64,000 bases of DNA from Ruminococcus flavefaciens (GTDB lineage Bacteria > Bacillota > Clostridia > Oscillospirales > Ruminococcaceae): the NCBI RefSeq assembly GCF_900143025.1, contig NZ_FRCT01000010.1:1-64000 (forward strand), read 5' to 3'. The position numbers were made by a program, and so were the translations under genes. Numbering within the stretch: position 1 is the first letter of the stretch; every line of letters begins with the position of its first letter. Shown one piece after another: positions 6,403 through 15,943 of the stretch. Below the pieces are notes generated by a model that saw only the letters and a list, made by a program, of their open reading frames with translations, searched no databases and was not told the DNA's origin.

Positions 6403-7313
6403 TGAGCTTTAAAGTATCTACTCCGGGAATAAAAGCACGCAAAAAGATGTTTGATATAATAGTTCTCGTCTTTATACTGCTTGTTGCTGTATTGTTCCTT
6501 TTTCCGACGATCCTCACCATTGCCAATTCGTTTATGACATCAAACGAGATAACAGCGAATTACGGTGCGATGCTGTCAAATATGACCGAAAAGGAAAAGA
6601 CATTCATATCAAGTAATGTCAATCTTAAATTCATTCCCGATAAGGTCACATTTGACCAGTACAAAGCTGTACTGATACAGAATTCGGATTATCTCATCAA
6701 GTTCTGGAATTCCGTAATGCTCACATTGCCGATAACAGTATTCCAGATGCTTGTTGCGATACTTACTTCATACGGTTTTTCGAGATATCCGAATAAATTC
6801 AAGAGTATTATCTTCTTTGCATACATAATACTTATGATAATGCCTTATCAGGTAACTCTTGTACCTAATTTCCTTGTAGCCGATAAGTTCGGAATGCTCG
6901 AAACGAGAAAGGCTATAATACTTCCTGCTATATTCTCGCCGTTCAGCATATTCCTGCTTACAAAGGTAATGAGACGTATACCGATCTCATATGTCGAGGC
7001 TGCAAAGCTTGACGGTGCAGGCGAATTCAAGATACTCACAAAGATCTATGTACCTCTTTGCAAGGGCGCTATAGTTTCCATAGCTATGCTTGTATTCATC
7101 GACTACTGGAACATGGTCGAACAGCCGCTTGTACTTATGAAGGAAAGCACATACCACCCGCTTTCGGTATTCCTGTCACAGATAAATACAGGAGATATAG
7201 GACTTGCCTTTGCAGTGGGAACGGTGTACATGATACCTACCGTACTGATGTTCCTTTACGGAGAGGATTACCTCGTTGAGGGCATAACCTATTCAGGCGG
7301 AATAAAGGGCTGA
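6402..7313 (+). CDS. Carbohydrate ABC transporter permease, MalG/UgpE type
   Basis: A 303-residue partner of the preceding permease. Residues about 17-40 form the first membrane helix, followed by an external loop (about 45-100) larger than in the first permease. Five more helices follow, with an EAA loop near 205-225 (EAAKLDGAGEFKILTKIYVP). Start and stop of the pair overlap by one base, so subunits are made in equal amounts. The neighbouring solute-binding lipoprotein at 10350 probably delivers the ligand. Confidence 0.88.
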   Translation: MSFKVSTPGIKARKKMFDIIVLVFILLVAVLFLFPTILTIANSFMTSNEITANYGAMLSNMTEKEKTFISSNVNLKFIPDKVTFDQYKAVLIQNSDYLIKFWNSVMLTLPITVFQMLVAILTSYGFSRYPNKFKSIIFFAYIILMIMPYQVTLVPNFLVADKFGMLETRKAIILPAIFSPFSIFLLTKVMRRIPISYVEAAKLDGAGEFKILTKIYVPLCKGAIVSIAMLVFIDYWNMVEQPLVLMKESTYHPLSVFLSQINTGDIGLAFAVGTVYMIPTVLMFLYGEDYLVEGITYSGGIKG

Positions 7314-7390
7314 GTTGATAAAAAGTTGAAAAGTATACAATATTATATAAAAACAGTTGTCAGAGCTATTCTCTCAGAAGGAGTAATAAT

Positions 7391-9124
7391 ATGAATGAGA
7401 CAAAAGAAGTTAAGGATATAAAGCTTGAGGGCGAAGAAAAAGAAAAAATGTCGCCTTCAAGGAGGAGAGAGATCATAAAAACGCTCATTATCATTTTTCT
7501 TGCGATAATGCTTGTTCTTACATTCTTCTCCAATACAATAATGAACAGATCGCTGCCTGAGATATCTACAGAGAATGTTTCATCAGGAAAGCTTACAGAG
7601 CGTCTTGAAGGAAAGGGCGTTATCGAGGCAAATCAGTCTTATAAAGTTACCGTTGAGGGCAACAGAGTCGTTGAGAAGATACATATTAAAAAGGGACAGG
7701 AAGTAAAAAAGGACGATGTGCTCTTTACGATAAATACAGTTTCAAACGAAAAGCTTGAAGAAGCCGAGGCAGATCTTGAAAAATTAAAGCTTGATTATGA
7801 AACAGCACTTCTTCAGGATCCTGTTGATTATTCAAAAGAAAACCAGAGCATAAAGGCAGCACGCGATGCTCTGAATTCAGCTATCGCAAAGCGCGATGCC
7901 GCAAGAGCAAATGAAGCAAATGCTGAACGCGCAAAGTCAGAAAACAACTCAAACAAGTCCGAGCTTGAAAGACTTACATCAGAGCAGGAGAAGCTTTCGA
8001 CAGCTATAAAGGCTATAAGAATAAATTCCTATGATGAAGCTCCTTATGAGCTTGTAGGCGACCTTCCTGTATTATTGAGCGATTTTGAGTTTGCTGACGC
8101 TGAGTACAAGAGTGCATCAGAAACATATCAGACAATTCTCGGAACCGAGGGCGGCAATATTGAGCTTGCAAAGGCTGAGCGCGATGAAAAGCAGGCTGCA
8201 AGAGAAGCTGCTGAAAAGGTTTATAATGATGCAAAGAATTCCATACGCGACAATCTGAATTCACGTCTTTCAGAGATCGAAGGCCCTATAACCGATCTTA
8301 AAAACAGGATAGCAGATTATGAAGCTACATACGGCGAAAAAGGCTCAGAAAGCTATGAGACACTTGCTGCGGCTGTTGTCGAAAAGCAGAATTCACTTGA
8401 AGATCTTATAATCGACCTTAACAAGGATAAGCAGAAGGACAGTATAACAAACAAGAAAAACGCACTTGATATTGAGGCAAAGAAGAAGGCTGTGGATAAG
8501 CAGCAGGAAAAGGTCGACAAGATGAAGAAGGAAGGCAAGTCTTCCGAGGTCAAGTCAAAGTATTCGGGCGTTGTAAGCTCAATAAACGTACAGCCCGATG
8601 CAACAACTACAGACGGTGAGCCGCTTGCGGTTATCGACCTTTTTGATGACGGCTTTACTGTAAAGGTATATGTTGATAACGATGTTGTCAAGAAGGTAAA
8701 GAAGGGCGTACAGGCTGATGTCATAAACAACTACGGCGGCGATATAGAGGCTGTTCTTAAAGAGATAAAGAATAATCCCGAAAATTCAAAGCAGAAGGAG
8801 CTTACCTTTGATGTAACAGGAGATGTTGCATCAGGCGACAGCATCGAGCTGGCAATACCGCTCGGAAGCGGAACATATGACGCTATCGTTCCGAGAAGCG
8901 CTGTTTATCCTGATGATAAGAATGGTCACTATGTTTATATAGTACGCTCAAAGAACACACCTCTCGGAAACCGTTATTACGCAGAGAAAGTAAATGTCAA
9001 TGTTGAGGCTAAGGACTCTGTTTCATGTGCCGTTTCAGGCGGTATAGGCAGAGGAGATTATATCATAACCGCATCAAGCAAGCCTATCAAATCCGGTGCT
9101 CAGGTCCGCATGAAGGATAAATAA
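7391..9124 (+). CDS. HlyD-like periplasmic adaptor / efflux membrane-fusion protein
   Basis: A 577-residue protein with one N-terminal membrane segment (about residues 34-52), a beta-barrel/lipoyl start (GKGVIEANQSYKVTVEGNRV), a very long coiled coil (about 115-390, rich in Ala, Glu and Lys), then the second lipoyl half (KYSGVVSSINVQPDATTTDG) and barrel domains. In tripartite or MacAB-like pumps such proteins bridge a membrane transporter to envelope partners. Its neighbour downstream is MacB-like, but no MacB ATPase is encoded. In a monoderm cell it would extend into the wall. Ribosome binding site GAAGGAG precedes the ATG. Linking it functionally to the sugar permeases is inference from operon position. 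Confidence 0.8.
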   Translation: MNETKEVKDIKLEGEEKEKMSPSRRREIIKTLIIIFLAIMLVLTFFSNTIMNRSLPEISTENVSSGKLTERLEGKGVIEANQSYKVTVEGNRVVEKIHIKKGQEVKKDDVLFTINTVSNEKLEEAEADLEKLKLDYETALLQDPVDYSKENQSIKAARDALNSAIAKRDAARANEANAERAKSENNSNKSELERLTSEQEKLSTAIKAIRINSYDEAPYELVGDLPVLLSDFEFADAEYKSASETYQTILGTEGGNIELAKAERDEKQAAREAAEKVYNDAKNSIRDNLNSRLSEIEGPITDLKNRIADYEATYGEKGSESYETLAAAVVEKQNSLEDLIIDLNKDKQKDSITNKKNALDIEAKKKAVDKQQEKVDKMKKEGKSSEVKSKYSGVVSSINVQPDATTTDGEPLAVIDLFDDGFTVKVYVDNDVVKKVKKGVQADVINNYGGDIEAVLKEIKNNPENSKQKELTFDVTGDVASGDSIELAIPLGSGTYDAIVPRSAVYPDDKNGHYVYIVRSKNTPLGNRYYAEKVNVNVEAKDSVSCAVSGGIGRGDYIITASSKPIKSGAQVRMKDK

Positions 9125-9137
9125 GGTGGTGGACCTT

Positions 9138-10295
9138 ATGAGATCAAAAATCAAGCTGAGACATAAGATAATAGCGGCGATAAATGCAGCTGCTGTAGCA
9201 GGAGCGATAATACTCACAGCCGTGGGCAGCTCCGCTGCAAGGGCTCAGAGATACAATTATGCGTGGGAACGCTGGAAAGGCGAGAGCAAGGACAGCTTCG
9301 GACAGGTAAGCTGCTACTTCAGTAAGGACGCAGGTTTTGATATCAACAGTGTGAGATCTGCCCAACAAATGATCATGTCCAAGCTTTCAGAAGCGTCTGT
9401 AACTCCCGAGGAGGGACAAAAGCTTATAGAATGTGCTTACAGTGTTCCTGTCGGAAGTGCAACCCTCAGCGGTGACGGTCCGGGAACATCTGAGGCTGAA
9501 ATTACTGCTGTGGGCGGAGATTTCTTTTCATTCAGAAATTTCACGATGTTAAGCGGTTCGTTCTTTGAAGATGATGACCTTATGCATAACGGCATCGTCA
9601 TAGATGAGCAGGCAGCATTTTTACTTTACGGTTCTGACAATATCATAGGTCAGAATATATATATAAATAATGTTAAGCTTTATGTTTCGGGAGTAATAGC
9701 TCTCCCCGAGACAAAAGCCGAGAAGAGCTGTGCAGGCAAGAAACCAAAGGCATATATTTCGTATGATGCTGCCGGGCTTATTTTCAACAAGGGCTCTGAC
9801 GACAGCTCGTCTTATAATAAACAAGGCTCGGAGGTAAATAAGGTCACTTGTTTTGAGTGCGTTTCTCCCGATCCCGTAGAGAATTTTACATACAATGCCA
9901 TAAAGAAAGCATTTGTCGAAACAGAAACATATAAGGGCAAGATAAGCATTGTAGACAATGTTAAGCGCTATGAACCAAAGACAAGGCTAAAGGCGCTGAA
10001 AAAAATAGCTGATGTTGTAGTGGTCAAGGAAGATGTGGTCTATCCCTACTGGGAAAACGCATCAAGGATGACTGACGTCAAGCTTTCATTCATTTACGGA
10101 GGACGCAGGCTCCTTCTTATTATACCGATTATAACGTTGATAGTTCTTTTTATAAAGGCTCTCAGGTTATATAATAGAAAAAAAGCAGGTCTGAAAAAAG
10201 CCTTTGCCGACTATATGTCGGTAAAGTGGAGCGAATTTAAAAACAAGCTCTCAAAAAGAGATAAACAGACCGCAGAAAAAGAAAGCCAAAGCTGA
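9138..10295 (+). CDS. MacB-like periplasmic-core protein with two TM helices
   Basis: About 385 residues: an N-terminal membrane helix (IIAAINAAAVAGAIILTAVG), an extracytoplasmic domain resembling the MacB periplasmic core (ITAVGGDFFSFRNFTMLSGS and GIVIDEQAAFLLYGSDNIIG are typical motifs), and one C-terminal helix (LLLIIPIITLIVLFIKAL) before a Lys-rich tail. True MacB/FtsX permeases have four helices and an ATPase; here the last two helices and the ATPase are absent, so it cannot by itself be a pump. ATG 9138 is preferred because AAGGTGG lies eight bases upstream; GTG at 9126 would add four residues and overlap that site. Starts two bases after the HlyD-like stop. Confidence 0.7.
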   Translation: MRSKIKLRHKIIAAINAAAVAGAIILTAVGSSAARAQRYNYAWERWKGESKDSFGQVSCYFSKDAGFDINSVRSAQQMIMSKLSEASVTPEEGQKLIECAYSVPVGSATLSGDGPGTSEAEITAVGGDFFSFRNFTMLSGSFFEDDDLMHNGIVIDEQAAFLLYGSDNIIGQNIYINNVKLYVSGVIALPETKAEKSCAGKKPKAYISYDAAGLIFNKGSDDSSSYNKQGSEVNKVTCFECVSPDPVENFTYNAIKKAFVETETYKGKISIVDNVKRYEPKTRLKALKKIADVVVVKEDVVYPYWENASRMTDVKLSFIYGGRRLLLIIPIITLIVLFIKALRLYNRKKAGLKKAFADYMSVKWSEFKNKLSKRDKQTAEKESQS

Positions 10296-10349
10296 AAGCA
10301 GAGGCAAACAAAAGAAAGTATTTATAAAAAATTGAAACGAGGGAATACT

Positions 10350-12746
10350 ATGGAAAAAAATTTTTCAAAACGTATCACAGCATTATCCGCAGCACTTGCC
10401 GTAATAGCAGGATCAGCAGCTTCATGCGGTAAGAAGAGCGAAAGCAAGGCTGAGAAAAAGACAGCTCAGGAGCTTATGGCAGCTTCTTACCGTGCAGAGC
10501 TCATCGACACAGATGTCGAGTTTGAAGATGTACGTGATATGAAACAGCTCAGCGACGGTCGTATTTTTATCAGCAAATACGATTATGAATCAACTTCACC
10601 TTCATTCTATATTGCTGATTCTGATTTTACAAACTTTGAGGAAGTCAAGATGGATCTTGGCATAAAGGACAGCGAAGACGTGAATATTGCTTCAGGTCTT
10701 GCTCCTGACGGAAATATAGTTGTAATGGTAACATTTATCGATTACGGTGATATGGAAAAGCCAAACTATGACGATCCTAACTTTGATTATGAACACTTTG
10801 ATTATGAAGAGCTTGAGCGCAATATCAAGCAGACATACAAGATCTACACAGTTGATCTTGAAGGAAAGGTCAAATCAGAGAATGAAATAAAGAGCCTTGA
10901 CGATTATAAAGGGGAAGGCGAAGGAAGATTAAGCGTAGGCAATTTCTGTGCTTGCAGCGGCGGAAAGGCTATACTTACAATATACGGCAATGCTGAGGAG
11001 CACTATGTTGTGATTAATTCTGACGGAAACGTTGACCAGGAGATAGACCTTGACGGTATGGACTGGATCAATAATATCTCTCCTATCGACGAAAAGACAT
11101 TTGCTATTCTCGGCGGCGGTTCTTCAGGTGAATGTGTTAAGTTTATCGACAGCGAGAACTTCAAGCCTACAGGCGAGGAACTGAAGTTTGAGGATCTCGG
11201 AAATTCAAGCCTTAATGGAATTTTCAAGGGCAATGATGAGTACAGCTACTTTGTATCAACAGAAAAGGGTATTTCAGGAGCCAATAAGGACGGCAAGACC
11301 ACAGAGATCATCAACTGGGTAGACTCTGATATGGGTTCCGGATATGTAAGCGCATTTATCCCTGTTGCTAACGGAGAGTTCATCATATACTACAGTGATT
11401 ATTCATCAGGCAGCGAGAACGGCATCTACAGACTTACAAAGCGTGATGCTTCCGAGCTCGAAAATACAAAGGTCATCTCTATCGGCGTACTTTATGACGA
11501 CTGGGAGGTAAAGCAGAAGGTAGCTACTTTCAATAAATCACATGACGGCATAAGATTTAAGATCGAAGATTACAGCAAGTACGATGAATACGATGACGAT
11601 GGAATGGCAACAGCTTCAGGTGAGGGACAGCTCAAGAAGGATATCGTTTCAGGAAAGGCTCCTGATATAATCGTTTCATACAACCACGGTATCATCGACA
11701 GCCTTTACAAGAAGGGCCTCTTCATGGATCTTTATGAGATGCTTGACAAGGACGCTGATATGAGCAAGGACGATATCATGCCTAATGTGCTTAATGCCTG
11801 TGAAATTGGCGGAAAGCTCTATTCTCTCTCTCCTTCATTCTCTGTACAGACATTAGCTGCAAAGAAGTCAAACTGTGATAAGGAAAACTGGACAATTGAT
11901 GAGATGATAGATACATACAAAAACTTACCTAAGAATATGAGATTTACAACTCTTGATTGTAAGGAAAGTATGCTTTCAATGGTCGTTGCTGTACTCGGTG
12001 ATGCTATCGACTACGAAAAGGGTACCTGCAATTTTGATACTCCTGATGTAAGAAAGCTTCTCAATTTCATAGATCAGTTCCCGGGACAGGAAGAAGTGAT
12101 GGACATGGACGATCATAACGCAATGATGGAAATGTTCGGCGGCGACAACATCAAGGAGAACAAGGTACTTCTTCAGAATATGTACATAGGCAATTTTGTT
12201 GATTATACAGAAACACTCAAGGGTCAGTTTGAAGGCGACATTTCATTTGTCGGCTACCCATCTTCAAACGGCAAGGGCAGCGTTTTATGTCTTGAAGAGA
12301 ACTTCGCTATCCTTTCAAATTCCGAGTACAAGGATGAGTGCTGGGAGTTCATAAAGATGTTCTTTACAAAGTCTGACGATGAAGACGAGGAAAACGGCGG
12401 AATGTACGGCTTCCCTTCACTCAAGTCTGAATTTGACAAGATGGCAGAAAAGAGTATGAAGAAGCCTACCTACAAGGACGAAAACGGCAAGACAGTTGAA
12501 CAGGATCTTACTTACTATACAAACGACGGCAAGGAGATCAAGATAGATCCTCTTAACGAGAAGGAAAAGGACTTTATCGTAGATTACATCAAGAACACAA
12601 CACAGATAAGCGATTCTATGGATCCTGATGTAAGCATGATACTTATGGAAGAAATAATGGCTTATCTCAAGGGAGAAAAGACTGCGGATGAGGTTATCGA
12701 CCTTATTCAGAACCGTGTATCACTTCTCGTAAGCGAGCAGAGCTGA
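10350..12746 (+). CDS. Large solute-binding lipoprotein with propeller-like N-terminus
   Basis: A lipoprotein of about 798 residues. The signal peptide ends in GSAASC, and the acylated cysteine anchors it to the membrane. Residues about 40-360 form repeated beta-strand units (SDGRIFISKYD, APDGNIVVMVTF, DEKTFAILGGGSS) suggestive of a beta-propeller. The C-terminal half is a type 1 extracellular solute-binding fold (ISIGVLYDDWEVKQKVATFN; GKAPDIIVSYNHGIIDSLYK; DECWEFIKMFF). It is roughly twice the length of ordinary sugar-binding proteins. ATG 10350 is chosen for the GAGGGA site nine bases upstream. It is the last gene of the operon with permeases 5515/6402. Ligand unknown. Confidence 0.82.
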   Translation: MEKNFSKRITALSAALAVIAGSAASCGKKSESKAEKKTAQELMAASYRAELIDTDVEFEDVRDMKQLSDGRIFISKYDYESTSPSFYIADSDFTNFEEVKMDLGIKDSEDVNIASGLAPDGNIVVMVTFIDYGDMEKPNYDDPNFDYEHFDYEELERNIKQTYKIYTVDLEGKVKSENEIKSLDDYKGEGEGRLSVGNFCACSGGKAILTIYGNAEEHYVVINSDGNVDQEIDLDGMDWINNISPIDEKTFAILGGGSSGECVKFIDSENFKPTGEELKFEDLGNSSLNGIFKGNDEYSYFVSTEKGISGANKDGKTTEIINWVDSDMGSGYVSAFIPVANGEFIIYYSDYSSGSENGIYRLTKRDASELENTKVISIGVLYDDWEVKQKVATFNKSHDGIRFKIEDYSKYDEYDDDGMATASGEGQLKKDIVSGKAPDIIVSYNHGIIDSLYKKGLFMDLYEMLDKDADMSKDDIMPNVLNACEIGGKLYSLSPSFSVQTLAAKKSNCDKENWTIDEMIDTYKNLPKNMRFTTLDCKESMLSMVVAVLGDAIDYEKGTCNFDTPDVRKLLNFIDQFPGQEEVMDMDDHNAMMEMFGGDNIKENKVLLQNMYIGNFVDYTETLKGQFEGDISFVGYPSSNGKGSVLCLEENFAILSNSEYKDECWEFIKMFFTKSDDEDEENGGMYGFPSLKSEFDKMAEKSMKKPTYKDENGKTVEQDLTYYTNDGKEIKIDPLNEKEKDFIVDYIKNTTQISDSMDPDVSMILMEEIMAYLKGEKTADEVIDLIQNRVSLLVSEQS

Positions 12747-12819
12747 TAGAAGCTTTTATCAGCGCATAAATAATGATATTCAGATATTTTCGTATATAAA
12801 TACAACCTCCTTAATTTTT

Positions 12820-12847
12820 GGCTCTGCCCTGTGTGGCAGAGCCTTTT
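12820..12847 (+). terminator. Intrinsic terminator after the ABC operon
   Basis: Nine-base-pair stem GGCTCTGCC/GGCAGAGCC followed by TTTTCC, 73 bases after the lipoprotein stop. Confidence 0.85.
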
Positions 12848-12853
12848 CCTTTG

Positions 12854-12882
12854 TTGACAATAAAAAACAAAAATGCTATACT
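12854..12882 (+). promoter_or_regulatory. Promoter of the DUF2752 gene
   Basis: TTGACA (12854-12859), 17-base spacer, TATACT (12877-12882), 40 bases before the ATG at 12923. Confidence 0.8.
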
Positions 12883-12922
12883 TGTGATATTGATAAAATA
12901 AATATTACGATAAAGGTGAAAT

Positions 12923-13318
12923 ATGAGCAAACGAGCGAGGATAATGACAGCGGTCCTGTTTCCGTGTGCTGCTGTACTTATATATATATTCAGAAACTCA
13001 TTGGCCGCAGCAGCGCGTTTACTGCCCGAATGTGCCATACATAGGCTTACAGGCGTATGGTGTACGGGCTGCGGCAACACAAGGAGCACTATCGCTCTTC
13101 TGAACGGGCAGCTGTGGAGGGCGGTAAGATGCAATCCTACCATACCGTTTCTTGTGCTGCTGGCGTTTCTGTTCTACGCAGAAACAGTTATAGGCATATG
13201 GAATGATAAAGTAAAGCTGCTTCCGCGGAAAAAGTGGATATGGTGGACTATACTGGCTTTATTCCTTGTATTTTTTATATTGAGGAATTTTATGGATATA
13301 CTTGCTCCTACAGCGTGA
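12923..13318 (+). CDS. DUF2752 membrane protein
   Basis: A 131-residue protein with about three membrane segments. It carries the DUF2752 signature around residues 48-75: CTGCGNTRS followed by ALLNGQLWRAVRCNP. The family has no established biochemical role; the conserved Cys-x-x-Cys-Gly motif may bind metal or be redox active. It has its own promoter (12854-12882) and is followed by a separately promoted flippase gene, so it is probably monocistronic. A GGTGAA motif precedes the ATG. Confidence 0.8.
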   Translation: MSKRARIMTAVLFPCAAVLIYIFRNSLAAAARLLPECAIHRLTGVWCTGCGNTRSTIALLNGQLWRAVRCNPTIPFLVLLAFLFYAETVIGIWNDKVKLLPRKKWIWWTILALFLVFFILRNFMDILAPTA

Positions 13319-13390
13319 TGCCGGATTATTTCAGCTCTGAGTTCTTAGCTGCAAGTTCTGATTTTATGCGCGAAAAAATCACCGCATATG

Positions 13391-13419
13391 TTGATTTATT
13401 AGCAATTAGATGTTATAAT
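13391..13419 (+). promoter_or_regulatory. Promoter of the flippase gene
   Basis: TTGATT (13391-13396), 17-base spacer, TATAAT (13414-13419), 46 bases before the ATG. Confidence 0.7.
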
Positions 13420-13465
13420 ATAATGTGTATTCAATAACCGTATAATATTTTTCGGAGTGTGAAAA

Positions 13466-14896
13466 ATGAATAAATATAAAAAACTTGTCTTTAATACGGG
13501 GATTTTTGCCATAGGTACGTTCGGCTCAAAGATACTTGTTTTACTGCTCAACAGACTTTATACAGCCAATTTAAGCTCGCATAATCTCGGAATAAAGGGA
13601 CTTCTCGTCACAATGGCTCTGTTTTTGCAGCCTATATTTACTTTTGCTTTGCAGGAGTATCTCATACGCTTCGGACTTGATAAGGAGTACGACAAGAGAA
13701 AGGTATTCAATACCTCCGCTGTAATGACTGCGGTCGGTATGCTGATAATGGCTTTTGTAATGCCGCTGCTTGCCGCTGTCCCTGCACTTGACTTCGTAAA
13801 GGGCTATTCGCTGCTGCTTGTGGTATACATCATAACGTCGTCGTTCCGTATGCTGTGTCAGCAGTTCGTCCGCGCACTAGACAAGGTAAAGCTTTTCTCA
13901 ATAGACGGTATATTGGCGGTGCTTACACTGCTTATATTCAATGTGATATTCATTTCCGTACTGCACTGGGGCGTAAAGGGCTTCATGCTTGCAACTATAC
14001 TCTCCGATCTGTTCTCCATAATCTTCCTTTTTGCAGCTGCAAATCTGAAGAAATATACAGGGATACGCTACTTCAGCAAGGAGCTTGCAGGCGAGATGAT
14101 GAGGTTTGCGGGACCCTTTGTGCCTACAATAGTAATGTGGACCATAACGAGCCTTTCAGACAGACTCTTCATCAATAAGATGCACAGCGACTATCACGAG
14201 CTCGGAAAGTCCGCCGTAGGTATCTACGACTGCGCAAACGTAATACCAAATCTTATCTCAATGGTATCGACTATATTCTATCAGGCATGGAGTATGTCTG
14301 CCATAAATGAGAATTCCTCTGCGGACAGAAACAAGTTTTACGAAAAGGTATATTCCGCATATGAAGCAATGCTTTTCGTGGCTTCCGCAGGACTTCTCCT
14401 GCTTATCAAGCCTGTAACATCAATATTCATGGTATCAAGCACCTATTCGGAGTATTCGACCGTATATCTTTATACTCCCATACTTGTAGTTGCTGTGCTG
14501 TTTATGAGCTTAAATCAGTTTCTCGGCAGTATCTATTCAGCCACAAAGCACCCGCAGAATTCATGCTATACCGCGCTTGCTGCCTGCATAGTGAATATTC
14601 CCATGAACTATTTCCTCATACCGATATGGGGCATAAACGGAGCTGCCATAGCAACTCTGCTCAGCTATCTCATATGCTTCTGGGCGCGTATAATCGACGC
14701 AAGATACTATGTGCCCTTCCGCTTCAACGGAGTCAAGAACCTTGCAAATACAGCACTGCTTCTTCTGATGTGTGCCGTAATGATGACTGAAGTAAGGTTC
14801 TATATATTCGGCGCACTTGTTTTTGCCGCAGCTGTTTTTGCGATGAACTACAAGTCGCTGCTCATTACAGTAAACAAGCTCCTCAAAAGGAGCTGA
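13466..14896 (+). CDS. Polysaccharide (Wzx/MOP-type) flippase
   Basis: A 476-residue integral membrane protein with 12-14 predicted helices, of the polysaccharide-biosynthesis branch of the MOP exporter superfamily. The N-terminus (FNTGIFAIGTFGSKILVLLL) is typical of lipid-linked oligosaccharide flippases that turn wall or capsule repeat units across the membrane. Its substrate cannot be told from sequence. It is not embedded in a glycosyltransferase cluster, which is unusual for Wzx proteins. GGAGTG lies nine bases before the ATG. A hairpin repeat follows the stop. Confidence 0.85.
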   Translation: MNKYKKLVFNTGIFAIGTFGSKILVLLLNRLYTANLSSHNLGIKGLLVTMALFLQPIFTFALQEYLIRFGLDKEYDKRKVFNTSAVMTAVGMLIMAFVMPLLAAVPALDFVKGYSLLLVVYIITSSFRMLCQQFVRALDKVKLFSIDGILAVLTLLIFNVIFISVLHWGVKGFMLATILSDLFSIIFLFAAANLKKYTGIRYFSKELAGEMMRFAGPFVPTIVMWTITSLSDRLFINKMHSDYHELGKSAVGIYDCANVIPNLISMVSTIFYQAWSMSAINENSSADRNKFYEKVYSAYEAMLFVASAGLLLLIKPVTSIFMVSSTYSEYSTVYLYTPILVVAVLFMSLNQFLGSIYSATKHPQNSCYTALAACIVNIPMNYFLIPIWGINGAAIATLLSYLICFWARIIDARYYVPFRFNGVKNLANTALLLLMCAVMMTEVRFYIFGALVFAAAVFAMNYKSLLITVNKLLKRS

Positions 14897-14907
14897 CAAA
14901 TAACAGC

Positions 14908-14994
14908 CCTTAGTCTTTAGCCTTTAGCCATTAGGAGCAGCAAAGCTGCGCAGGCTAACGGCTCATGGCTAAGGGCTAACGGCTAAAAAGGAGG
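14908..14994. repeat. Palindromic TTAGCC-type intergenic repeat
   Basis: Reiterated AGCCCTTAG / CTTTAGCC units (14908-14936) face their complements GGCTAACGG / GGCTAAGGGCTAACGG (14952-14985) around AGCAGCAAAGCTGCGC. The same words recur at 23414-23437, 23811-23840 and 57820-57842. It fills most of the gap between the flippase and deoD. Confidence 0.75.
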
Positions 14995-15001
14995 GCTAAT
15001 T

Positions 15002-15712
15002 ATGCCGACACCACACAACAACGCAAAGAAAGGCGATATCGCCAAAACAGTTCTCATGCCGGGAGACCCGCTGAGAGCAAAATTCATCGCCGAAAATTAC
15101 CTTGATGCACCTGTATGCTACAACGAGGTAAGAGGTATGCTTGGCTATACGGGCACTTACAAGGGCGTTCCCGTATCCGTACAGGGCAGCGGCATGGGTA
15201 TGCCTTCTATCGGTATCTATTCATACGAGCTTTTCAACGAATACGATGTTGAGAATATCATCAGAGTAGGCACAGCAGGAGCTGTTTCGGACAGTGTGCA
15301 GCTTCGTGACGTAGTTATCGGAATGAGCGCCAGCACAAATTCCGCCTATGCTTCACAGTACAGGCTCCCGGGGACTTACGCTCCCACAGCTTCATGGAGC
15401 TTATTATCAGCTGCTGTAAAGGCAGCCGAGGCAAAGGGCAGCAGATTTCATGTAGGAAATATACTGTCCAGCGATACCTTCTATGATGATGCCGACAGTC
15501 TTGCAGACTGGCAGAAAATGAACGTGCTTGCCATAGAAATGGAAGCAGCTGCACTTTACATGAACGCTGCGAGAGCAGGGAAGAATGCACTGTGCATACT
15601 CACCGTATCCGACTGTCCGCTGAAAGGGCTTTCCACCACAGCAGAGGAGAGACAGACTACCTTCCGTGATATGATGGAAATAGCTCTTGAAACAGCCTGT
15701 TCCTTAAAATAA
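15002..15712 (+). CDS. deoD: Purine-nucleoside phosphorylase DeoD
   Basis: A 236-residue hexameric-type purine-nucleoside phosphorylase that splits purine (deoxy)nucleosides with phosphate to the free base and (deoxy)ribose 1-phosphate in cytoplasmic salvage. Seen directly: phosphate-loop [22 protein letters not shown], the nucleoside-binding EMEAAALY motif and the catalytic-Asp region TVSDCPLKG. The length equals the family norm. It is preceded by AAGGAGGG eight bases upstream and followed by an intrinsic terminator, so it is probably a single-gene unit. No other deo genes are nearby. Confidence 0.96.
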   Translation: MPTPHNNAKKGDIAKTVLMPGDPLRAKFIAENYLDAPVCYNEVRGMLGYTGTYKGVPVSVQGSGMGMPSIGIYSYELFNEYDVENIIRVGTAGAVSDSVQLRDVVIGMSASTNSAYASQYRLPGTYAPTASWSLLSAAVKAAEAKGSRFHVGNILSSDTFYDDADSLADWQKMNVLAIEMEAAALYMNAARAGKNALCILTVSDCPLKGLSTTAEERQTTFRDMMEIALETACSLK

Positions 15713-15829
15713 AATTTCAGCGTAATTTAAGATAACTTTAAGATTATTTTAAGGTTGGATTGGTATATTATAAGTGGATTAAGTAATCCCCCAATTCCCC
15801 TTCTATATTTATTCATTTCATTTTTCTTG

Positions 15830-15853
15830 GCTATGCTTCGTGCATAGCTTTTT
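15830..15853 (+). terminator. Terminator downstream of deoD
   Basis: Stem GCTATGC (15830-15836) with GCATAGC (15842-15848), followed by five T. Confidence 0.8.
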
Positions 15854-15883
15854 ACTTTATACGGAAAAGTACATAACAAAAAA

Positions 15884-15918
15884 ACGCAGCGGTTTCGGTG
15901 CTATCGAAACTGCTGCGT
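15884..15918. terminator. Bidirectional terminator between deoD and the ABC exporter
   Basis: A 14-bp stem (15884-15897 with 15905-15918, one G-T pair) flanked by seven A on the left and CTTTT on the right. On the minus strand it gives a T-run directly after the stem, so it mainly terminates the exporter operon. Confidence 0.85.
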
Positions 15919-15943
15919 CTTTTCATGGGGAAAGGGAAGAGGC

